Source: Schizosaccharomyces osmophilus (taxonomy: Eukaryota > Ascomycota > Schizosaccharomycetes > Schizosaccharomycetales > Schizosaccharomycetaceae). From it: a stretch of DNA of 64,000 nt. Where the stretch lies: positions 1,701,501 to 1,765,500 of the forward strand of contig NC_079239.1 of NCBI RefSeq assembly GCF_027921745.1. The letters are read 5' to 3'. The position numbers and the translations under genes were made by a program. The notes under the pieces are model-generated. The model saw nothing but the letters and a program-made list of their open reading frames with translations, was not told the DNA's origin and made no database searches. Numbering within the stretch: the first letter of the stretch is position 1; every line of letters starts with the position of its first letter. Positions 41,603 through 50,735 of the stretch are shown here, one piece after another.

Positions 41603-42733
41603 ATGATGGTTGAGCTTACTAATACGCAGGCCTTACAAGAAGAAACAGCTTTAGCTGTTGCACCTTTGCTACAGAATAGACCGGAGCCTTTCCATTTTAC
41701 CAAGCACCATGATTATTTAAAGAAAATGTTAGAACCGCTTCCTAGCTATTTTTCTGTCTTAGATGCCTCTAAGGCCTGGATGGTTTATTGGGAGCTTAAT
41801 TCCTTAGCTGTTGTGAAAAAGTTGGACGGGCCTGTTAGGTCGAGAGCAATTAGTACTATTCGTCAATTACGAGGTGAAAACGGTGGTTTTTGTGGTGGAA
41901 ACGGTCAACAAGAACATGTTTTGAGTACTTATGCAGCTGTACTAAGTATCTGCTTATGCGATTGTGACGAAGCCTTTGCTCTTATCAACAAAGAAAGGCT
42001 ACTACAGTGGTTTTTTTCCTTAAAAAACGCTGATGGATCTTTTCGCGTGAATCAAGAAGGCGAGTCTGATGCTCGTTCAGCCTATGCAGTTGTTTGTGTT
42101 GCGTCCCTTTTGGGACTTCCTAATGATCACGATCTATTCAAGGGCACTTTAGAATGGCTTTGCAACTGCCAAACATATGAGGGTGGATTAGCGGGTGTTC
42201 CTTATGCTGAAGCGCATGGTGGATACACATATTGTGCTTTAGCCGCAATTGCTTTGTTACAAGGAATACAGAAATTGGATATTCCAAGTCTTGTAAAATG
42301 GTTAGTGCAAAGGCAGGATCGTGCTCTTTATGGCTTTTCTGGAAGAACAAACAAACTTGTGGATGGCTGCTATAGCTGGTGGGTAGGCGGAAGCCACCTT
42401 ATATTAGCATCTGGATATGGTAACAGGTCTGAGAATGTAACACATGCCTTATTTTACAATTCAGACAAACTTCTAAAATACATTCTTCAATGCTGTCAAG
42501 GAAAGTCTGGTGGTTTACGTGATAAGCCTCCCAAACGACCTGATCAATACCATACATGTTACTGTCTACTAGGGTTGTCTTCTATAGCTTATGACTATAA
42601 AGTACAAGATAATGATTGGTTGATTGAACCTTCTCAACATTCGACTCTGAATTTTTTGTTGCCGACTCATCCCATTTTTTGTATACCTTTGGGTTTGGAA
42701 AAAAAGATGCTATCCTACTTTAAAGCTATTTAA
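41603..42733 (+). CDS. cpp1: protein farnesyltransferase beta subunit
   Basis: Intronless, 376 residues. Alpha-alpha prenyltransferase repeats are seen throughout (GGFCGG, DGSFRVNQEGESDARSAY, CQTYEGGLAGVPYAEAHGGY, YGFSGRTNKLVDGCYSWWVG, KSGGLRDKPPKRPDQYHTCY). Zinc ligands are the Asp and Cys of DGCYSWW and the His of YHTCY; the residues that contact the prenyl diphosphate (HGGYTYC, RTNKLVDGCY) are present. The subunit pairs with Cwp1 (alpha) and attaches farnesyl to CaaX proteins such as Ras1, Rhb1 and mating-factor precursors. The start has two consecutive ATG codons. The length matches the family. It follows the Bro1 gene in the same direction after 114 bp. Confidence 0.96.
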   Translation: MMVELTNTQALQEETALAVAPLLQNRPEPFHFTKHHDYLKKMLEPLPSYFSVLDASKAWMVYWELNSLAVVKKLDGPVRSRAISTIRQLRGENGGFCGGNGQQEHVLSTYAAVLSICLCDCDEAFALINKERLLQWFFSLKNADGSFRVNQEGESDARSAYAVVCVASLLGLPNDHDLFKGTLEWLCNCQTYEGGLAGVPYAEAHGGYTYCALAAIALLQGIQKLDIPSLVKWLVQRQDRALYGFSGRTNKLVDGCYSWWVGGSHLILASGYGNRSENVTHALFYNSDKLLKYILQCCQGKSGGLRDKPPKRPDQYHTCYCLLGLSSIAYDYKVQDNDWLIEPSQHSTLNFLLPTHPIFCIPLGLEKKMLSYFKAI

Positions 42734-42977
42734 TTATCGACCATGTTTAAGTTTACATGAGTGTTTTAATCTTTGTTTATGATTCACGAAGTATAGGAAT
42801 ATAATTAATTACAATATAATGAACTGTGAGCCTTTATAAATAATTGGATTTCATTCTTTGTTGTCATTGAGGTAATTATATATTAAATAGTCGTAAAATA
42901 TTCATAAAATTGTGATATCTTCTGGTAATGGAAAAAAAGGGAGAGGGGAGAAAAGTTGTTTATATCATCGATTGTCC

Positions 42978-44861
42978 CTATGTTGAGTATAAGCATTCTT
43001 TGTCCCAATATTTTTCAGCATATAAAGCAAGAAGATCGGTCATAGAATGTCTACCGTCCTTGCGCCAAAAGTAAAGGTTCCAATCTTCTTTAGTAAACAA
43101 GCTTTTTCCTACTAACTTGTTAAGAATGTAATTCAGTCTAGGAATGACAAACTCTGTAGTAACAAGATCAACCTGTCTAGGGTGACGGTCCAAATCTAAA
43201 TCAACATTCACTTTCGAACACAGATAATTTCCAGAATCATAGTGTGGAATTGGAAGATGAATGGTATCATCACCATCATCTCCCATGTCGTCGTGTGTCT
43301 GGTAGCCATAAGACACTTGTTCTGATTTTGGTTTTGACTTTGTGTAAACTAAATCTTTTTCAAACGTATTGGGAGTATCCAAAAAAGTAGAAGGCTCATC
43401 ATATATACTAAGATAACCACTATGTTCAAGCCAGTAAGGAAGGTTCTTAACAATGAACCAAGGAACATCCTTCAAAACATAAAATATATTTCCTTTGAAA
43501 GGGGAAACTTGAAATAACTCATCCAAGCCGAAGGAGCCTTGCTGTAGACCACCACGAATACCTCCTGTGTTTATAATGATGTAGTGAGGTAAATGTTTCC
43601 TTGATTTGTTGATAATAGTTTTTGGAAAGATTTCTGTTTCAAAAAGATGGTATATAGAGTTTGAAGCGTTTCGAGGAACTTCTGAAAATCCGTAGTCTAT
43701 TGGAGAACAGCCCAAAGGATCAAGTAAATTAAGTCGTTTTCTGGCATTAGCAATTTGGTGCGATAGTTTTGACCCTTCGATAGTATCAAAATTGAAATCA
43801 TGAACATTGGAATGGTAAATGAATCCCTTCCTATTCCAGTCGATGTAAGAACGGGAAAATACGGAAGGATTGGTAAAGTAAAGGGTTGTTTCCAGTACTT
43901 TCTTCGAATAATCTATTAAAGGAGAGAAAAATGGAAAAACAGGGTAAAAAGAATTTGACCTGGCTTTTGAAGATGTAAAGGAAGGAAGGCCTTGTATAGA
44001 AGCCCATCCAACCGTTTCACAGTAACGGCCTGATTGGAGACCAGCTGCCTTTTCATCGTATACAGCGTAATCGCGGATATGAGAATGACCACCGAGAACT
44101 TGAATTATGGTATCCGGAAATTCCTTTCGAAGTTTTAAAAGAAGTTGATCTAGTTCAGAGGAATCATGCACAGGAATATGACCAGCAATCAAAATTAAAT
44201 CAATGTCCTCTAATTCTCGTATTTCATTCCACCAAGAATGTTGGAGAGTAATTTCCATTGGAAGAACTCGCGCTTCGTTGCATCCACCTGAAAATGAACC
44301 CACGAACCCAAGACTAAGGATCCGAACATTGTGAGGAGTATCAAAGATAGCATATTTTTCTCCAAAAGGAGTATATGTATCAGTTTTTTCATCATACATG
44401 TCGACATTACTGGCCAAGTATCGTCCGTTCCAGGAAGGTATAAAGTTATGATATGTATCGTTCATGACAATTGGCAAGTATAGCTCATGATTCCCTGCCA
44501 CAAGTACATCGTAAGGTACATTCTTTAACAAATCGTTTGTCCAAGAGCCAGGAGGATTTGTGAGATCTGATAAACCCGTACCATCGTGAAGATCACCAGT
44601 GTCTACAACAAGTAAATCGACGTCTTTTTCTTCAGCTAATTGTTTCATATGATTGATAAACGAAACAAACTCCCCCAAATCTGAAGAGTAACGCTTGTCA
44701 TGTGCGTGTCCAGCAAGCCAACCATGCATATCTGTTGTGTGAAGGATGTTTACCTGTCCCCATTTCAGTTCTCGACGAAGTGTTTGTGGTAGGACAATTC
44801 CTAAGCAATTTTGAATTATAATCGTCAATGAAACTAGAAACTTTAGCAGCTGGTTTCTCAT
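42978..44861 (-). CDS. secreted calcineurin-like phosphoesterase (5'-nucleotidase type)
   Basis: Intronless, 627 residues. An N-terminal signal sequence is plain (LLKFLVSLTIIIQNCLGIVL). The metallophosphoesterase motifs follow: TTDMHGWLAGH (about 42-52), VDTGDLHDG (about 86-94), AGNHELYLP, LIAGHIPVHD and LGGHSHIRDYAVYD. A second domain of the 5'-nucleotidase C-terminal type comes after residue 340 (IIINTGGIRGGLQQGSFGLD, then FQVSPFKGNIFYVLK). This resembles fungal vacuolar or secreted phosphoesterases related to 5'-nucleotidase. The substrate is not known. No C-terminal membrane anchor or ER-retention signal is seen. Confidence 0.9.
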   Translation of the reverse strand: MRNQLLKFLVSLTIIIQNCLGIVLPQTLRRELKWGQVNILHTTDMHGWLAGHAHDKRYSSDLGEFVSFINHMKQLAEEKDVDLLVVDTGDLHDGTGLSDLTNPPGSWTNDLLKNVPYDVLVAGNHELYLPIVMNDTYHNFIPSWNGRYLASNVDMYDEKTDTYTPFGEKYAIFDTPHNVRILSLGFVGSFSGGCNEARVLPMEITLQHSWWNEIRELEDIDLILIAGHIPVHDSSELDQLLLKLRKEFPDTIIQVLGGHSHIRDYAVYDEKAAGLQSGRYCETVGWASIQGLPSFTSSKARSNSFYPVFPFFSPLIDYSKKVLETTLYFTNPSVFSRSYIDWNRKGFIYHSNVHDFNFDTIEGSKLSHQIANARKRLNLLDPLGCSPIDYGFSEVPRNASNSIYHLFETEIFPKTIINKSRKHLPHYIIINTGGIRGGLQQGSFGLDELFQVSPFKGNIFYVLKDVPWFIVKNLPYWLEHSGYLSIYDEPSTFLDTPNTFEKDLVYTKSKPKSEQVSYGYQTHDDMGDDGDDTIHLPIPHYDSGNYLCSKVNVDLDLDRHPRQVDLVTTEFVIPRLNYILNKLVGKSLFTKEDWNLYFWRKDGRHSMTDLLALYAEKYWDKECLYST

Positions 44862-45589
44862 CTTGAGTTTGGTTCTTGAATCGTAATTACAAATGATAAA
44901 TAAATGAAATCACAGCAGATACAGTTGCACAAGGAATATTAGCGAGGCGACTAATATTTACAGATGGTAAAATCATCTTGTGTTATGCAAATACACCTTT
45001 CTTTAAATTGTAATTTTTTCGCTGTTTTTTTTTTAAAAACTCTAGCAAGTAAGTAAAATCCTAAGCAACTAGTCCAGAAAGAAAAAATCTCATACAGAGT
45101 TGGCTAGCATTGGTGCAAAAAAAGAACGATAATAAGCGACTTTATGGCAATTTGAAAGAATTGCCAGAAATCCCAACTCAAAAAAGCTCATTTGCACCCT
45201 ACAACATCAAGATCAACAGTCAATTTGACATGAATTATTTCTTGCTTTTCAGAATTTATCATATTATTCGAATTATCATAGTATAAGAAATTATCCTTAG
45301 TAGACTATGGACTGGTAAGCAGCAGTTCTGGAAACAAGAAAAGCCTAATGTAACTGACAATTCAATTCTTATTTCAATCTTTTCAAAAAAAAAAAAAAAA
45401 AACCCCCCGGGCTGTGGGACTAAAGTTGCCTAGTTGAAAGATTCCACCTAAGGAAAACAGGAAGCAACAACCTTGATCAATTCGGATGAAAATTCAATTT
45501 GACGAAAAGCTTTCGCTCTCAAAAGTTTGTAGTTTTTTTCCTCGTTCTCTCTCATCTACTTTTTGACGATATGAAGACGATGTAAGAAC
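44862..45589. other. spacer with A18-C6 tract
   Basis: Upstream region of the phosphoesterase gene, no coding frame. It contains an A18 run (45385-45402) that passes directly into C6 and GGG. From memory S. pombe carries an RTA1-like gene near this point; none is present here. Confidence 0.45.
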
Positions 45590-45595
45590 AAAAAA
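45590..45595 (-). terminator. Pol III terminator of tRNA-Leu
   Basis: Six T on the minus strand (45595-45590) starting seven bases after the tRNA 3' end. Confidence 0.8.
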
Positions 45596-45601
45596 GGTAT
45601 T

Positions 45602-45679
45602 GAATGGGACGGGACTCGAACCCGCGAGCTTTCGCACTGGCGCCTAAAGCCAGCTCCATAACCACTCGGACACCCATCC
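45602..45679 (-). tRNA. tRNA-Leu (anticodon UAG), no intron
   Basis: A 78-nt cloverleaf on the minus strand. The acceptor arm GGATGGG pairs with CCCATTC (one G-U). D arm TCC...GGA with GAGTGGTTAT loop; anticodon stem CTGGC/GCCAG closes the 7-nt loop TTTAGGC with anticodon TAG; a variable arm follows, then the T arm GCGGG TTCGAGT CCCGT. UAG anticodon reads CUA-type leucine codons. A box and B box (GGTTCGAGTCC) are intact and a T run follows. It stands alone between the phosphoesterase and CorA genes. Confidence 0.95.
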
Positions 45680-46206
45680 GGTTATGTTTAGGGTTAAATA
45701 CTAAAATTATATAAAGAGAGCTAAATGTTATTAAAATGTACAAAAACGCTAATTTCGTAAAAAAGAAAATACATGAACCAGAATACATCTCACCCTTCGT
45801 ATCTTCTTTCCATCATAATTTTCACTTACTCCTATATGACTGTCTCGAAAAAGAAATATCCTTTATTTTTTTTGTTTTCCTTTTACTTGTTTATCGCACA
45901 TAAGATGTTTAATTACAAACGCTCTATTACATCAAGGCAAGCATTGAAAGCGCTTGGTATATACCTTAACAAACAATAACTGTACAACACGACTTGTTCT
46001 GAATACCTTACTTAATTACCCACGTAGAGAGCAACTGAAATTATGAATATTGAATGGCGTGCATTAAATACTCATGTACTCTCTCTTCATAAACCGGACA
46101 TAAACTAAAACAAGTTTTTCAACATCAAAACTTAGTGAATTATAGAACACCTGCCTAAACACACTTTATAGTCAAAACACTAAATAAATAACGATAAAAA
46201 TAGTGA
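45680..46206. other. spacer tRNA-Leu to CorA gene
   Basis: 527 bp, AT-rich, with the CorA 3' UTR and the tRNA 5' flank. The 68-codon plus-strand frame at 45773-45979 has no supporting signal. Confidence 0.45.
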
Positions 46207-48198
46207 TTAGATCACTTGATACCATTTACAAAGAAGTACTGAAAACACTGCAAATAGTATAAGACTTCCAAGAATACCAAAAAACCATTGAAGGCCAGGA
46301 ACATCTTGACCTGGAACCTGAACGTTCATACCCCAGAGACCTGTCACCAGGTTCAAAGGAATAAGAATGGTACCCAATATTGTTAATCGGGACAAGACTT
46401 CGTTTGTTTCATTTGACACCAATGTCATATTGATTGAGATCTGAGCCAAGTAGTTGGAATGACTTCTCGATAGAATTTTTTCATAATGATTCAAGTTTTG
46501 AACCATTGTCACAATATGATCTTGAACATCACCAAGATAAAGAGCAATTTCTCCCCTAGGTGCGACTTGCCAAGATTCATTGCATCGTTTTGATAAACCT
46601 CGAACAACATCAGCTTTATTTGCAAGTAGCCTCAGTAAGCTCATAATTAGTTTTCTACATTCACCAACACGTTTCAGCATACTTTCCTGAGGCTTTACCT
46701 CTAAAACGTGTTCGTGATGAATACCCAAAATAATTTCATCAATCGTATCTACTTCGTCCTCAATCTTCTCGATAAAGGGAGCAAATGCATCTGTAGTATC
46801 ATCTAACAGAGCATACGCTATCCAATCCGCATTTATAGTCAGATATCCGTTCAATTGGCGAATTCTCCGGCGTACGTTCGCTGGGTGTGGGGTTGGATTC
46901 ATGTGAAAAGTAAGAATTCCGTCGCGGAACACAACGAGATAAAAGTTCAATGGCTTCAAGTACTCGGGCCCAGAAGGAAGCTGATTAAAAGATCGGAATG
47001 TTACAAAATAGTAAGATCGGAAAAGCTCTACCTTTTCGCGATCTTCCGCCATGGTTATATCCTCCACTGTCAAAGGATGAATACCAAATGTCTTCGCAAG
47101 GATACGTATTTCTTCTTCTTTGGGGGACGAGACATCTAACCACCAAGTTCCACCGGATCGGAAAAGGTTCTCAAATGTTTGATTATCATGTGCAAGTTCC
47201 CACATTTCATGAGAATGAATCGTCGATGGCAATTCTTCCGTAAAGAATGTAAATCTGTAAGGACGATCAACCTCAGATTTTCGTAATTGAGCCCATCGAT
47301 CGCGAATACGATATCGACCATTGACAAGCAATGGTTCGCTCATTTTTCTATTTCGCTCCTTACGATGATCAGATTCTTCATCGGTGAATTCATCAACTGT
47401 TTCTTTCATCTTTGCTGCCCACTCATCCATAATGGAGAAATCCGGATCATGAAGATGATGCGTGGAGATGGGTAAGAACAATTCGTCACGCCCTTCGACA
47501 ACCTCTTGAGCCTCTTCGTTAACTTGATTATTTGCATATTGTTCATAATGATTCGAGGGAGATTTAGGGGATTTACCAAATGAAGGCTGAGAAGAAATGC
47601 CAAAGTCGCTTACGTCGCCGTCGTGGCTATCTTTACGGGGTTTCTCTTCAGATTGTCTTGATATGCTTTCAGGGTGGCTCTCCGGCATGGGTATGTCTTC
47701 GGAAAAATCTTCATCGCTCTCGTTGAGCTTGTTTGCTTGAAATTTCGGGGAGGAGCAAAGAGAGCTTGGCATTGACGGAGGATTATTAACATCCTTGGCA
47801 AGCTTTTTATCATTGTATTGATATGCATTTCCATTTGAGTCGTCAAGCAAACGAGTTTCCTCCGTTGGTTCGTCATCTGTGTTTTGTACATTTTTCAGGC
47901 TAGGATCTAAAGGGAAATATGGACGCGATCGATTGGACATGCGTCCATGAAGGTTCCTCGGCATACTTAAAAACCTCAAAGCATCAAATGCGGGATCCAA
48001 ATCGTTTGGCACTGATTGAGAAGCTTGATCATTTTCCACTTTAGCCTCATGAGGTATATGAGGCTTTCTATCCGTATTTATATCCATCACACGCGCGGAT
48101 GAATTGCTAATATTCATGGGAGGGCGTTTGGATGGACGTTTAGACGACGAAGATGGGCCAGGCATCGTGAACTTGCTTACTGTATCATCTGTAGGCAT
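46207..48198 (-). CDS. CorA/Alr-type magnesium transporter
   Basis: Intronless, 663 residues. The first 290 residues are hydrophilic and Ser/Pro/Asp-rich, probably a regulatory cytosolic tail. The CorA domain follows (about 300-663): TWWLDVSSPKEEEIRILAKT, FGIHPLTVEDITMAEDREKV, YFVTFRSFNQ, WIAYALLDDTTDAFAPFIEK and the long stalk helix. Two C-terminal membrane helices flank the signature GMN in LVTGLWGMNVQVPGQ, which forms the pore mouth; the second helix is LILFAVFSVLLCKWYQVI. The protein is expected at the plasma membrane as a pentameric magnesium channel. An Alr-like role is more likely than a mitochondrial Mrs2 role because of the long N-terminal tail and lack of a targeting peptide. Confidence 0.93.
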   Translation of the reverse strand: MPTDDTVSKFTMPGPSSSSKRPSKRPPMNISNSSARVMDINTDRKPHIPHEAKVENDQASQSVPNDLDPAFDALRFLSMPRNLHGRMSNRSRPYFPLDPSLKNVQNTDDEPTEETRLLDDSNGNAYQYNDKKLAKDVNNPPSMPSSLCSSPKFQANKLNESDEDFSEDIPMPESHPESISRQSEEKPRKDSHDGDVSDFGISSQPSFGKSPKSPSNHYEQYANNQVNEEAQEVVEGRDELFLPISTHHLHDPDFSIMDEWAAKMKETVDEFTDEESDHRKERNRKMSEPLLVNGRYRIRDRWAQLRKSEVDRPYRFTFFTEELPSTIHSHEMWELAHDNQTFENLFRSGGTWWLDVSSPKEEEIRILAKTFGIHPLTVEDITMAEDREKVELFRSYYFVTFRSFNQLPSGPEYLKPLNFYLVVFRDGILTFHMNPTPHPANVRRRIRQLNGYLTINADWIAYALLDDTTDAFAPFIEKIEDEVDTIDEIILGIHHEHVLEVKPQESMLKRVGECRKLIMSLLRLLANKADVVRGLSKRCNESWQVAPRGEIALYLGDVQDHIVTMVQNLNHYEKILSRSHSNYLAQISINMTLVSNETNEVLSRLTILGTILIPLNLVTGLWGMNVQVPGQDVPGLQWFFGILGSLILFAVFSVLLCKWYQVI

Positions 48199-49068
48199 TC
48201 ACTCTTTATTGCCAGCTATACATTAGACTTTTTATTTTTTAAATTCCCTTGCACTTTTAAAACAACTAAATTTATTATACCAAGAAAAAATTAGTACTTT
48301 TTTCCCCTGTGGTGAGTTTGGAAAAGAATTGGCGATGGATGGGGTTTACGCTAATATGAGCAGGTAGTAACACCAAGATGAATCATTTCCAAATTTAGAA
48401 ATACAGTCCATTTTCGTTGTTTCCAGTGATACTTTCTATCATCATTACTAATTTTTTTTTTTTTTTCATTTTTAATCTAATTTTTTCGTTCGGCATCGAC
48501 TTGTGTGAACAAAGTGAACATCCTGAATTGAGACATAAATAGAGATTCTTCACTTCATGTCTAGTGTAGGCTACAAAACTTTTTTATGTTTATTTTTCTC
48601 TATTTTTTTATACTTCACACGCCTTTACAGCTACTTCAATTAGCAGAATGGAGATTGTAAAATAAATTTTCAAGAAATTTGAAAACATCATGAAACGTAA
48701 ACAAAGAAATAATATAGCATCACGTATATGCTTTTCATTCGCAAACGAATTTTTGGTTTCTTTTGACAAAGATTTGAAATAACAATTTATTAATGATCGT
48801 AAATTTTATTTTATTTTATTTTATTTTATTTTTTTTGATCTTTATCGCTTTTTTTTCTTTACTTTTTATCCATGTACATCAGAACAAAATTGGAATTCTC
48901 TAGATTGCGGTAAGCATAAATAATGCACTTTATTCAGATATGGTAAGCTGCTTTGTGGCTCATTATTTGCGTCATATATACACGGTACTATCTAGCCGAC
49001 ATAACACCATCCTACACTCACCTTTTACCAACTTCTACCAAAAGACAAATTTCCATAGTCTTGCAAAT
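48199..49068. other. divergent spacer CorA gene / rad25
   Basis: 870 bp of AT-rich sequence with both promoters. A pentanucleotide tract lies at 48803-48837. The last 130 bp before the rad25 ATG are open in frame with rad25 (see findings). Confidence 0.5.
48803..48837. repeat. (ATTTT)n tract
   Basis: Six ATTTT units in tandem ending in a T8 run, 230 bp upstream of the rad25 start. Confidence 0.9.
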
Positions 49069-50432
49069 ATGAGCGATTCTCGCGAAAGTTATGTGTATCT
49101 CGCCAAATTAGCTGAACAGGCTGAACGCTACGAAGGTAAGAAGCTTTTATCCTTCTTGGGATAATAAAGAAGGGTTATCAGTGGAGAATTCCGCATGACA
49201 TGCTGGGATGCCTGAAAGAAAAGTAAAGAAACGTAGTTTATGAACGAGCCTTGTAGTTTTATTCGCATGGATTCTTTGTGTTTTGGCTTGTATGCAAACG
49301 ATACTTGAATGCTTGAGACACCGTCGAGAGCCAGGGTTTGTGCGTGGTAGCTTATCTTGCGGGCCGAGGGAAGAAGAGCATTGTTCATTACAATTTAAAA
49401 TAACCGTATAATTGGTTTGACGGACCATTGAGTTGTTTACCCCATAAATGAAAGAGTTCAGTCTGGAACTCTTTTGAATAAAAAACACCAGGGTTTTTGA
49501 TAAATTCTTCTTCTCCACTTCTGTTTGTCACAGTACCGTTTGCTTTGTTAACACAATTTTGGCTTAGAAATGCTTTTGTTTTACTTTTCAAGCCAAGATG
49601 TCTACTTTCTCTCCGTTTGCGTGGTTGCGGGATTCAAAATTGATATCATTTCTTATTATGCTGAATTAAACAAATTTACTAACTATTTGCAGAAATGGTG
49701 GAGAATATGAAAAAAGTTGCCGGCTTAGATGAAAAGCTCACAGTTGAAGAACGTAACTTATTGTCCGTCGCTTACAAAAACATCATCGGTGCCCGTAGAG
49801 CTTCTTGGCGTATTATTTCTTCAATAGAACAAAAGGAAGAGAGCAGGGGTAACACTAAACAAGTTGGTCTGATTAAGGAATACCGCAAGAAGATTGAAGA
49901 AGAACTCGCTGAAATTTGCAAAGATGTTCTCCAAGTTCTTGAGAAGCATTTGATTCCTGTTGCTGGTACTGGCGAATCTAAGGTTTTCTACTACAAAATG
50001 AAGGGTGACTACTACCGCTACCTTGCAGAATTTGCTGTCGGTGATATTTGCAAACAAGCCGCTGATAGCTCCTTGGAAGCATACAAGTCTGCCTCCGACA
50101 TTGCTGTTGCTGAACTCCCTCCCACCGATCCTATGCGTTTGGGTCTTGCTCTTAACTTTTCTGTTTTCTACTATGAAATTCTTGACTCCCCCGACAGAGC
50201 ATGCCAGTTGGCCAAACAAGCCTTTGATGAGGCTATTTCCGAACTTGACAGCCTTTCGGAAGAATCTTATAAGGATTCCACTTTGATTATGCAACTTCTC
50301 CGTGACAATTTGACTTTATGGACCTCAGACGCAGAATACAACAACTCTTCTAAAGAAGAGCCTGCCCCTACGTCTCCCGAAGTTGAGTCTGTTGAGCCCA
50401 ATCAGCATGCCGCTGACTCCTCCAATGCTTAA
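49069..50432 (+). CDS. rad25: 14-3-3 protein Rad25
   Basis: Two exons (49069-49135 and 49693-50432) give 268 residues. The intron is 557 nt, ten times the local norm, with donor GTAAGA, branch TTTACTAACT and acceptor TTTGCAG. The protein reads [20 protein letters not shown] | [20 protein letters not shown], then the phosphopeptide-binding parts [38 protein letters not shown] and [14 protein letters not shown]. All nine helices of the family are present; the tail after the last helix is short and acidic. 14-3-3 proteins bind phospho-Ser/Thr partners such as Cdc25 and Chk1 in the DNA damage checkpoint and Mei2/Ste11 in meiosis. The rad25 rather than rad24 call rests on neighbours. Confidence 0.93.
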
Positions 50433-50735
50433 GATATGAACTGTTTCTTTAATGTCATGAATGCGCAGCTTTTTCTATTAAATGTTATTAAAAGGTTAAT
50501 GCGCTGTTCTTACTATGCATATATGAGTTGATACCGATATTTTTTACTAGTCTCGTAGACATATGTGTAGGTTATTATTGCTGACAAGTCAACATGCTGT
50601 TCTCTCATTTAATCCTTCCTTATGTCTATCGTTGTATCGACGGAGCCTATCTCTTGAACTTACGGACGGATTAGTCTCTTCAAATGCAATTTAGATTAGA
50701 TGCAATGCAATATAATATATTATGTTAACCTGTAT
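50433..50735. other. convergent spacer rad25 / rrp1
   Basis: 303 bp of 3' UTR sequence for converging genes; nothing else seen. Confidence 0.5.

Noticed and set aside
45773-45979. 68-codon frame next to tRNA-Leu
   Set aside because: AT-rich, hydrophobic by composition, no supporting signal.
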